This document shows, one piece after another, positions 54,755 through 64,000 of a stretch of 64,000 bases of DNA; position 1 is the first letter of the stretch, and each line of letters starts with the position of its first letter. The stretch is from Auanema rhodensis (Eukaryota > Nematoda > Chromadorea > Rhabditida > Rhabditidae), in assembly GCA_964057225.1 (NCBI GenBank), contig OZ059894.1, positions 19,994,476-20,058,475 on the forward strand, written 5' to 3'. The notes below the pieces were generated by a model. The model saw nothing but the letters and a program-made list of their open reading frames with translations, was not told the origin of the DNA and did no database searches. A program made the translations under genes and the position numbers.

Positions 54755-55104
54755 AATTAATTCTTCAGGGTGAAAATCGAGGATATAAGTGTGAACTTAT
54801 ATCAGTTGATATCTCGGTGCATTTTCAAGCTAGCGCAAATCTGATAACACAGATCGACGCAGCTTAAAAATCCGCATCGAATGCACTATACTACATTGAG
54901 AAACGCTCAATACAAAAATTAGTTATGATCGTTTGAAAAATGATGCATTAGTGTATGTTGAGTTTCCATGTACACTCAACATTGCTTCCAAAAACATTTT
55001 GACAAAAATTTTTCGAAAAATTTCAAAATAAATTAGCAAAAAGTAGATGTTTTTAGATTCCTTTTTTCAAGGCAAAGACGATGGACAATGTTATTCAACG
55101 AAAA
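54755..55104. repeat. Unit 157, 350-bp monomer with a shortened T-run
   Basis: One T is missing from the p255-260 run, giving AAATTTTTCGAAAAATTT, a perfect 18-bp palindrome. The same deletion is seen in units 164 and 166. The unit also has C72 and C154. Confidence 0.93.
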
Positions 55105-57210
55105 AATTAATTCTTCAGGGTGAAAATCGAGGATATAAGTGTGAACTTATATCAGTTGATATCTCGGTGCATTTTTAAGCTAGCGCAAATCTGATAACAC
55201 AGATCGACGCAGCTCAAAAATCCGCATCGAATGCAGTATACTACATTGAGAAACGCTTAAAACAAAAATTAGTTATGATCGTTTGAAAAATGATGCATTA
55301 GTGTATGTTGAGTTTCCATGTACACTCAACATTGCTTCCAAAAACATTTTGACAAAAATTTTTTCAAAAAATTTCAAAATAAATTAGCAAAAAGTAGATG
55401 TTTTTAGATTCCTTTTTTCAAGGCAAAGACGATGGACAATGTTATACAACGAAAAAATTAATTCTTCAGGGTGAAAATCGAGGATATAAGTGTGAACTTA
55501 TATCAGTTGATATCTCGGTGCATTTTCAAGCTAGCGCAAATCTGATAACACAGATCGACGCAGCTTAAAAATCCGCATCGAATGCATTATACTACATTGA
55601 GAAACGCTTAATACAAAAATTAGTTATGATCGTTTGAAAAATGATGCATTAGTGTATGTTGAGTTTCCATGTACACTCAACATTGCTTCCAAAAACATTT
55701 TGACAAAAATTTTTTCGAAAAATTTCAAAATAAATTAGCAAAAAGTAGATGTTTTTAGATTCCTTTTTTTAAGGCAAAGACGATGGACAATGTTATTCAA
55801 CGATAAAATCAATTCTTCAGGGTGAAAATCGAGGATATAAGTGTGAACTTATATCAGTTGATATCTCGGTGTATTTTTAAGCTAGCGCAAATCTGATAAC
55901 ACAGATCGACGCAGCTTGAAAATCCGCATCGAATGCACTATACTACATTGAGAAACGCTCAATACAAAAATTAGTTATGATCGTTTGAAAAATGATGCAT
56001 TAGTGTATGTTGAGTTTCCATGTACACTCAACATTGCTTCCAAAAACATTTTGACAAAAATTTTTTCAAAAAATTTCAAAATAAATTAGCAAAAAGTAGA
56101 TGTTTTTAGATTCCTTTTTTCAAGGCAAAGACGATGGACAATGTTATACAACGAAAAAATTAATTCTTCAGGGTGAAAATCGAGGATATAAGTGTGAACT
56201 TATATCAGTTGATATCTCGGTGCATTTTCAAGCTAGCGCAAATCTGATAACACAGATCGACGCAGCTTAAAAATCCGCATCGAATGCATTATACTACATT
56301 GAGAAACGCTTAATACAAAAATTAGTTATGATCGTTTGAAAAATGATGCATTAGTGTATGTTGAGTTTCCATGTACACTCAACATTGCTTCCAAAAACAT
56401 TTTGACAAAAATTTTTTCGAAAAATTTCAAAATAAATTAGCAAAAAGTAGATGTTTTTAGATTCCTTTTTTTAAGGCAAAGACGATGGACAATGTTATTC
56501 AACGATAAAATCAATTCTTCAGGGTGAAAATCGAGGATATAAGTGTGAACTTATATCAGTTGATATCTCGGTGTATTTTTAAGCTAGCGCAAATCTGATA
56601 ACACAGATCGACGCAGCTTGAAAATCCGCATCGAATGCACTATACTACATTGAGAAACGCTCAATACAAAAATTAGTTATGATCGTTTGAAAAATGATGC
56701 ATTAGTGTATGTTGAGTTTCCATGTACACTCAACATTGCTTCCAAAAACATTTTGACAAAAATTTTTTCAAAAAATTTCAAAATAAATTAGCAAAAAGTA
56801 GATGTTTTTAGATTCCTTTTTTCAAGGCAAAGACGATGGACAATGTTATACAACGAAAAAATTAATTCTTCAGGGTGAAAATCGAGGATATAAGTGTGAA
56901 CTTATATCAGTTGATATCTCGGTGCATTTTCAAGCTAGCGCAAATCTGATAACACAGATCGACGCAGCTTAAAAATCCGCATCGAATGCACTATACTACA
57001 TTGAGAAACGCTTAATACAAAAATTAGTTATGATCGTTTGAAAAATGATGCATTAGTGTATGTTGAGTTTCCATGTACACTCAACATTGCTTCCAAAAAC
57101 ATTTTGACAAAAATTTTTTCGAAAAATTTCAGAATAAATTAGCAAAAAGTAGATGTTTTTAGATTCCTTTTTTCAAGGCAAAGACGATGGCCAATGTTAT
57201 TCAACGAAAA
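55105..57210. repeat. 702-bp dimer repeat and neighbours, units 158-163
   Basis: Units 159-160 and 161-162 are matching dimers. The first member has C72, T132, A279, T315 (TTTTTTTAAGG) and the T349/C4 boundary. The second has T66, G112, C154, A262 and A342. Units 158-160 also mirror units 154-156 four monomers upstream. Unit 163 (C72, G273, A279, C332) is another copy of the unit 134/146 type. Confidence 0.87.
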
Positions 57211-57560
57211 AATTAATTCTTCAGGGTGAAAATCGAGGATATAAGTGTGAACTTATATCAGTTGATATCTCGGTGTATTTTTAAGCTAGCGCAAATCTGA
57301 TAACACAGATCGACGCAGCTTAAAAATCCGCATCGAATGCACTATACTACATTGAGAAACGCTCAATACAAAAATTAGTTATGATCGTTTGAAAAATGAT
57401 GCATTAGTGTATGTTGAGTTTCCATGTACACTCAACATTGCTTCCAAAAACATTTTGACAAAAATTTTTCGAAAAATTTCAAAATAAATTAGCAAAAAGT
57501 AGATGTTTTTAGATTCCTTTTTTCAAGGCAAAGACGATGGACAATGTTATTCAACGAAAA
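57211..57560. repeat. Unit 164, 350-bp monomer with a shortened T-run
   Basis: It has the same T deletion as units 157 and 166, here with T66, T72 and C154. Upstream marks differ from unit 157 (which has C66 and C72), while the downstream part agrees, so the deletion has moved onto different left halves. Confidence 0.93.
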
Positions 57561-57911
57561 AATTAATTCTTCAGGGTGAAAATCGAGGATATAAGTGTGA
57601 ACTTATATCAGTTGATATCTCGGTGTATTTTTAAGCTAGCGCAAATCTGATAACACAGATCGACGCAGCTTGAAAATCCGCATCGAATGCACTATACTAC
57701 ATTGAGAAACGCTTAATACAAAAATTAGTTATGATCGTTTGAAAAATGATGCATTAGTGTATGTTGAGTTTCCATGTACACTCAACATTGCTTCCAAAAA
57801 CATTTTGACAAAAATTTTTTCAAAAAATTTCAAAATAAATTAGCAAAAAGTAGATGTTTTTAGATTCCTTTTTTCAAGGCAAAGACGATGGACAATGTTA
57901 TACAACGAAAA
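57561..57911. repeat. Unit 165, full-length monomer of the G112/A342 type
   Basis: It carries T66, G112, A262, A279 and A342, like units 156, 160 and 162, but with T154 instead of C154. It lies between two 350-bp units. Confidence 0.85.
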
Positions 57912-58261
57912 AATTAATTCTTCAGGGTGAAAATCGAGGATATAAGTGTGAACTTATATCAGTTGATATCTCGGTGCATTTTCAAGCTAGCGCAAATCTG
58001 ATAACACAGATCGACGCAGCTTAAAAATCCGCATCGAATGCATTATACTACATTGAGAAACGCTCAATACAAAAATTAGTTATGATCGTTTGAAAAATGA
58101 TGCATTAGTGTATGTTGAGTTTCCATGTACACTCAACATTGCTTCCAAAAACATTTTGACAAAAATTTTTCGAAAAATTTCAAAATAAATTAGCAAAAAG
58201 TAGATGTTTTTAGATTCCTTTTTTCAAGGCAAAGACGATGGACAATGTTATTCAACGAAAA
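57912..58261. repeat. Unit 166, 350-bp monomer with a shortened T-run
   Basis: It has the T deletion in the p255-260 run, with C72, T132 and C154. With units 157 and 164 it makes three length variants within 3.5 kb and none elsewhere of this kind. Confidence 0.93.
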
Positions 58262-58612
58262 AATTAATTCTTCAGGGTGAAAATCGAGGATATAAGTGTG
58301 AACTTATATCAGTTGATATCTCGGTGCATTTTCAAGCTAGCGCAAATCTGATAACACAGATCGACGCAGCTTAAAAATCCGCATCGAATGCACTATACTT
58401 CATTGAGAAACGCTTAATACAAAAATTAGTTATGATCGTTTGAAAAATGATGCATTAGTGTATGTTGAGTTTCCATGTACACTCAACATTGCTTCCAAAA
58501 ACATTTTGACAAAAATGTTTTCGAAAAATTTCAAAATAAATTAGCAAAAAGTAGATGTTTTTAGATTCCTTTTTTCAAGGCAAAGACGATGGACAATGTT
58601 ATTCAACGAAAA
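58262..58612. repeat. Unit 167, monomer with private changes
   Basis: It has C72, TT in place of TA near p138-139 (CTATACTTC), and a G inside the T-run (AAATGTTTTCG). Neither change was noticed elsewhere. It separates the short-period block from the terminal 8-9-mer. Confidence 0.85.
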
Positions 58613-60718
58613 AATTAATTCTTCAGGGTGAAAATCGAGGATATAAGTGTGAACTTATATCAGTTGATATCTCGGTGCATTTTTAAGCTAGCGCAAATCT
58701 GATAACACAGATCGACGCAGCTTAAAAATCCGCATCGAATGCAGTATACTACATTGAGAAACGCTTAAAACAAAAATTAGTTATGATCGTTTGAAAAATG
58801 ATGCATTAGTGTATGTTGAGTTTCCATGTACACTCAACATTGCTTCCAAAAACATTTTGACAAAAATTTTTTCGAAAAATTTCAGAATAATTTAGCAAAA
58901 AGTAGATGTTTTTAGATTCCTTTTTTCAAGACAAAGACGATGGACAATGTTATTCAACGATAAAATCAATTCTTCAGGGTGAAAATCGAGGATATAAGTG
59001 TGAACTTATATCAGTTGATATCTCGGTGCATTTTTAAGCTAGCGCAAATCTGATAACACAGATCGACGCAGCTTAAAAATCCGCATCGAATGCACTATAC
59101 TACATTGAGAAACGCTCAATACAAAAATTAGTTATGATCGTTTGAAAAATGATGCATTAGTGTATGTTGAGTTTCCATGTACACTCAACATTGCTTCCAA
59201 AAACATTTTGACAAAAATTTTTTCGAAAAATTTCAGAATAATTTAGCAAAAAGTAGATGTTTTTAGATTCCTTTTTTTAAGGCAAAGACGATGGACAATG
59301 TTATTCAACGATAAAATTAATTCTTCAGGGTGAAAATCGAGGATATAAGTGTGAACTTATATCAGTTGATATCTCGGTGCATTTTTAAGCTAGCGCAAAT
59401 CTGATAACACAGATCGACGCAGCTTAAAAATCCGCATCGAATGCACTTTACTACATTAAGAAACGCTCAATACAAAAATTAGTTATGATCGTTTGAAAAA
59501 TGATGCATTAGTGTATGTTGAGTTTCCATGTACACTCAACATTGCTTCCAAAAACATTTTGACAAAAATTTTTTCGAAAAATTTCAGAATAATTTAGCAA
59601 AAAGTAGATGTTTTTAGATTCCTTTTTTCAAGACAAAGACGATGGACAATGTTATTCAACGATAAAATCAATTCTTCAGGGTGAAAATCGAGGATATAAG
59701 TGTGAACTTATATCAGTTGATATCTCGGTGCATTTTTAAGCTAGCGCAAATCTGATAACACAGATCGACGCAGCTTAAAAATCCGCATCGAATGCACTAT
59801 ACTACATTGAGAAACGCTCAATACAAAAATTAGTTATGATCGTTTGAAAAATGATGCATTAGTGTATGTTGAGTTTCCATGTACACTCAACATTGCTTCC
59901 AAAAACATTTTGACAAAAATTTTTTCGAAAAATTTCAGAATAATTTAGCAAAAAGTAGATGTTTTTAGATTCCTTTTTTCAAGACAAAGACGATGGACAA
60001 TGTTATTCAACGATAAAATCAATTCTTCAGGGTGAAAATCGAGGATATAAGTGTGAACTTATATCAGTTGATATCTCGGTGCATTTTTAAGCTAGCGCAA
60101 ATCTGATAACACAGATCGACGCAGCTTAAAAATCCGCATCGAATGCACTATACTACATTGAGAAACGCTCAATACAAAAATTAGTTATGATCGTTTGAAA
60201 AATGATGCATTAGTGTATGTTGAGTTTCCATGTACACTCAACATTGCTTCCAAAAACATTTTGACAAAAATTTTTTCGAAAAATTTCAGAATAAATTAGC
60301 AAAAAGTAGATGTTTTTAGATTCCTTTTTTCAAGGCAAAGACGATGGTCAATGTTATTCAACGAAAAAATTAATTCTTCAGGGTGAAAATCGAGGATATA
60401 AGTGTGAACTTATATCAGTTGATATCTCGGTGCATTTTTAAGCTAGCGCAAATCTGATAACACAGATCGACGCAGCTTAAAAATCCGCATCGAATGCACT
60501 TTACTACATTAAGAAACGCTCAATACAAAAATTAGTTATGATCGTTTGAAAAATGATGCATTAGTTTATGTTGAGTTTCCATGTACACTCAACATTGCTT
60601 CCAAAAACATTTTGACAAAAATTTTTTCGAAAAATTTCAAAATAAATTAGCAAAAAGTAGATGTTTTTAGATTCCTTTTTTCAAGGCAAAGACGATGGAC
60701 AATGTTATTCAACGAAAA
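58613..60718. repeat. First copy of the terminal 8-9-monomer repeat, units 168-173
   Basis: Order: unit 168 G132/A157/G273/A319; 169 C154/G273/T315; 170 T134/A144/C154/A319; 171 C154/G273/A319; 172 C154/G273/A279/T332; 173 T134/A144/C154/T199. The same series reappears from 61421. Confidence 0.88.
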
Positions 60719-61420
60719 AATTAATTCTTCAGGGTGAAAATCGAGGATATAAGTGTGAACTTATATCAGTTGATATCTCGGTGCATTTTTAAGCTAGCGC
60801 AAATCTGATAACACAGATCGACGCAGCTTAAAAATCCGCATCGAATGCAGTATACTACATTGAAAAACGCTTAATACAAAAATTAGTTATGATCGTTTGA
60901 AAAATGATGCATTAGTGTATGTTGAGTTTCCATGTACACTCAACATTGCTTCCAAAAACATTTTGACAAAAATTTTTTCGAAAAATTTCAAAATAATTTA
61001 GCAAAAAGTAGATGTTTTTAGATTCCTTTTTTCAAGGCAAAGACGATGGATAATGTTATTCAACGAAAAAATTAATTCTTCAGGGTGAAAATCGAGGATA
61101 TAAGTGTGAACTTATATCAGTTGATATCTCGGTGCATTTTTAAGCTAGCGCAAATCTGATAACACAGATCGACGCAGCTTAAAAATCCGCATCGAATGCA
61201 CTATACTACATTGAGAAACGCTTAATACAAAAATTAGTTATGATCGTTTGAAAAATGATGCATTAGTGTATGTTGAGTTTCCATGTACACTCAACATTGC
61301 TTCCAAAAACATTTTGACAAAAATTTTTTCGAAAAATTTCAAAATAAATTAGCAAAAAGTAGATGTTTTTAGATTCCTTTTTTCAAGGCAAAGACGATGG
61401 ACAATGTTATTCAACGAAAA
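60719..61420. repeat. Two monomers between the terminal repeat copies, units 174-175
   Basis: Unit 174 has G132, an A at p146 (TTGAAAAACG, as in unit 145) and T at p333 (GGATAATG). Unit 175 is a plain T72/A252/A279 copy. They fill out the first copy of the repeat to eight monomers. Confidence 0.8.
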
Positions 61421-63877
61421 AATTAATTCTTCAGGGTGAAAATCGAGGATATAAGTGTGAACTTATATCAGTTGATATCTCGGTGCATTTTTAAGCTAGC
61501 GCAAATCTGATAACACAGATCGACGCAGCTTAAAAATCCGCATCGAATGCAGTATACTACATTGAGAAACGCTTAAAACAAAAATTAGTTATGATCGTTT
61601 GAAAAATGATGCATTAGTGTATGTTGAGTTTCCATGTACACTCAACATTGCTTCCAAAAACATTTTGACAAAAATTTTTTCGAAAAATTTCAGAATAATT
61701 TAGCAAAAAGTAGATATTTTTAGATTCCTTTTTTCAAGACAAAGACGATGGACAATGTTATTCAACGATAAAATCAATTCTTCAGGGTAAAAATCGAGGA
61801 TATAAGTGTGAACTTATATCAGTTGATATCTCGGTGCATTTTTAAGCTAGCGCAAATCTGATAACACAGATCGACGCAGCTTAAAAATCCGCATCGAATG
61901 CACTATACTACATTGAGAAACGCTCAATACAAAAATTAGTTATGATCGTTTGAAAAATGATGCATTAGTGTATGTTGAGTTTCCATGTACACTCAACATT
62001 GCTTCCAAAAACATTTTGACAAAAATTTTTTCGAAAAATTTCAGAATAATTTAGCAAAAAGTAGATGTTTTTAGATTCCTTTTTTTAAGGCAAAGACGAT
62101 GGACAATGTTATTCAACGATAAAATTAATTCTTCAGGGTGAAAATCGAGGATATAAGTGTGAACTTATATCAGTTGATATCTCGGTGCATTTTTAAGCTA
62201 GCGCAAATCTGATAACACAGATCGACGCAGCTTAAAAATCCGCATCGAATGCACTTTACTACATTAAGAAACGCTCAATACAAAAATGAGTTATGATCGT
62301 TTGAAAAATGATGCATTAGTGTATGTTGAGTTTCCATGTACACTCAACATTGCTTCCAAAAACATTTTGACAAAAATTTTTTCGAAAAATTTCAGAATAA
62401 TTTAGCAAAAAGTAGATGTTTTTAGATTCCTTTTTTCAAGACAAAGACGATGGACAATGTTATTCAACGATAAAATCAATTCTTCAGGGTGAAAATCGAG
62501 GATATAAGTGTGAACTTATATCAGTTGATATCTCGGTGCATTTTTAAGCTAGCGCAAATCTGATAACACAGATCGACGCAGCTTAAAAATCCGCATCGAA
62601 TGCACTATACTACATTGAGAAACGCTCAATACAAAAATTAGTTATGATCGTTTGAAAAATGATGCATTAGTGTATGTTGAGTTTCCATGTACACTCAACA
62701 TTGCTTCCAAAAACATTTTGACAAAAATTTTTTCGAAAAATTTCAGAATAATTTAGCAAAAAGTAGATGTTTTTAGATTCCTTTTTTTAAGGCAAAGACG
62801 ATGGACAATGTTATTCAACGATAAAATTAATTCTTCAGGGTGAAAATCGAGGATATAAGTGTGAACTTATATCAGTTGATATCTCGGTGCATTTTTAAGC
62901 TAGCGCAAATCTGATAACACAGATCGACGCAGCTTAAAAATCCGCATCGAATGCACTTTACTACATTAAGAAACGCTCAATACAAAAATGAGTTATGATC
63001 GTTTGAAAAATGATGCATTAGTGTATGTTGAGTTTCCATGTACACTCAACATTGCTTCCAAAAACATTTTGACAAAAATTTTTTCGAAAAATTTCAGAAT
63101 AATTTAGCAAAAAGTAGATGTTTTTAGATTCCTTTTTTCAAGACAAAGACGATGGACAATGTTATTCAACGATAAAATCAATTCTTCAGGGTGAAAATCG
63201 AGGATATAAGTGTGAACTTATATCAGTTGATATCTCGGTGCATTTTTAAGCTAGCGCAAATCTGATAACACAGATCGACGCAGCTTAAAAATCCGCATCG
63301 AATGCACTATACTACATTGAGAAACGCTCAATACAAAAATTAGTTATGATCGTTTGAAAAATGATGCATTAGTGTATGTTGAGTTTCCATGTACACTCAA
63401 CATTGCTTCCAAAAACATTTTGACAAAAATTTTTTCGAAAAATTTCAGAATAAATTAGCAAAAAGTAGATGTTTTTAGATTCCTTTTTTCAAGGCAAAGA
63501 CGATGGTCAATGTTATTCAACGAAAAAATTAATTCTTCAGGGTGAAAATCGAGGATATAAGTGTGAACTTATATCAGTTGATATCTCGGTGCATTTTTAA
63601 GCTAGCGCAAATCTGATAACACAGATCGACGCAGCTTAAAAATCCGCATCGAATGCACTTTACTACATTAAGAAACGCTCAATACAAAAATTAGTTATGA
63701 TCGTTTGAAAAATGATGCATTAGTTTATGTTGAGTTTCCATGTACACTCAACATTGCTTCCAAAAACATTTTGACAAAAATTTTTTCGAAAAATTTCAAA
63801 ATAAATTAGCAAAAAGTAGATGTTTTTAGATTCCTTTTTTCAAGGCAAAGACGATGGACAATGTTATTCAACGAAAA
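61421..63877. repeat. Second copy of the terminal repeat, with an internal dimer expansion, units 176-182
   Basis: Units 176-178 match 168-170 at an 8-unit offset (2808 bp). Units 181-182 match 172-173 at a 9-unit offset (3159 bp), including T332 and T199. The extra monomer comes from duplication of the 177-178 pair as 179-180; units 178 and 180 share the new G166 (AAAATGAG). Unit 171 has no direct counterpart. Unit 176 has a private TAGATATTTTT and unit 177 has GGGTAAAAATC. Confidence 0.88.
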
Positions 63878-64000
63878 AATTAATTCTTCAGGGTGAAAAT
63901 CGAGGATATAAGTGTGAACTTATATCAGTTGATATCTCGGTGCATTTTTAAGCTAGCGCAAATCTGATAACACAGATCGACGCAGCTTAAAAATCCGCAT
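63878..64000. repeat. Partial monomer (unit 183) cut by the window edge
   Basis: The first 123 bases of a monomer with T43 and T72. The sequence matches its neighbours to the last base, so the array continues past the window. The left edge likewise shows no array boundary. Confidence 0.97.

Larger units (their letters stand above)
1..64000. repeat. 351-bp satellite DNA array, 182 complete head-to-tail monomers
   Basis: The same roughly 351-base sequence recurs end to end with no interruption. The phrase AATTAATTCTTCAGGGTGAA starts at 1, 352, 703 and 1054, and its variants continue at the same spacing to 63878. Every copy is in one orientation, and nothing non-satellite separates copies. Copies are very alike: units 1 and 2 differ only at p158, p252, p273 and p279. 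Monomer 1 is about 32% GC. 351 bp is close to twice a nucleosomal repeat, a common size class for eukaryotic satellites. Both strands are full of stop codons that recur every period, so coding is excluded. Location at a centromere, pericentromere or other heterochromatin is inferred from array type alone. The family and species are not recognised. Confidence 0.99.

Noticed and set aside
1-64000. CRISPR array
   Set aside because: Repeats are contiguous 351-bp copies with no unique spacers between short direct repeats.
1-64000. CENP-B box or alpha-satellite identity
   Set aside because: No segment fits the TTCG-N4-A-N2-CGGG pattern. The TTCGAAAAATTTC stretch shares only the first part, and the monomer length and sequence differ from the 171-bp primate family.
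1-64000. Promoter or gene-like transcription unit inside the monomer
   Set aside because: TATA-like strings are expected by chance in about 68% AT sequence. No consistent promoter arrangement or downstream coding or RNA gene is present.
1-64000. Transposon-derived unit (terminal repeats or target duplications)
   Set aside because: Copies abut directly without target-site duplications, and the inverted repeats are internal. Nothing resembles a transposase or reverse transcriptase fragment.
1-64000. Diverged dimer of two roughly 175-bp half-monomers
   Set aside because: Comparing p1-175 with p176-351 by eye gave only short AT-rich matches. A dot plot at low stringency would settle it.
1-64000. 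Bacterial or phage origin
   Set aside because: The complete absence of genes over 64 kb and a long 351-bp tandem array are not compatible with a prokaryotic chromosome or phage.

Overview
The whole 64 kb window is one uninterrupted, head-to-tail satellite DNA array. The monomer is 351 bp. Counting from the first base there are 182 complete copies, then a 123-bp partial copy cut by the window edge. All copies lie in the same orientation. I found no gene, RNA gene, transposon insertion, inversion or unique-sequence gap. Five copies are 350 bp, each from a single-base deletion. The first monomer has 111 G+C in 351 (about 32% GC). Units 1 and 2 differ at only four positions. This kind of DNA is typical of eukaryotic heterochromatin (centromeric, pericentromeric or B-chromosome arrays). 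An insect or other arthropod is a plausible source, but I do not recognise the family, and the species assignment is a guess.

Unit starts can be calculated. For unit n the start is 351(n-1)+1 for n=1-13, 351(n-1) for n=14-29, 351(n-1)-1 for n=30-157, 351(n-1)-2 for n=158-164, 351(n-1)-3 for n=165-166, and 351(n-1)-4 for n=167-183. Monomer positions below (p1-p351) count from the start of each unit.

The information in the array lies in roughly 20 recurrent variant sites, notably p16, p43, p45, p66, p72, p83, p109, p112, p132, p135, p154, p157, p164, p252, p262, p273, p279, p307/308, p319, p340, p342, p349 and p4. Variants at these sites define domains with different higher-order organisation. 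1-4913 is a heterogeneous left block. 4914-16144 has 702-bp dimers and long segmental duplications. 16145-23164 has a 7-monomer higher-order repeat of 2457 bp. 23165-34045 is a mosaic dominated by two marked monomer types. 34046-39661 has a trimer-based block. 39662-46330 is a mixed block. 46331-52999 contains a 12-monomer-offset duplication. 53000-58612 has short-period 2- and 4-monomer repeats. 58613-64000 has an 8-9-monomer repeat.

Within the monomer there are four dyad elements: an 8-bp hairpin (p28-49), a 51-bp imperfect palindrome (p67-117), a pair of overlapping inverted repeats inside a nearly invariant segment (p196-228), and an A/T palindrome around TTCGAA (p253-270). Several common variants fall inside these stems and make or break base pairs. 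With nothing else present, the points of interest are the nested amplification history, the variant polarity along the array, and these dyad elements as candidate protein-binding or structural sites.
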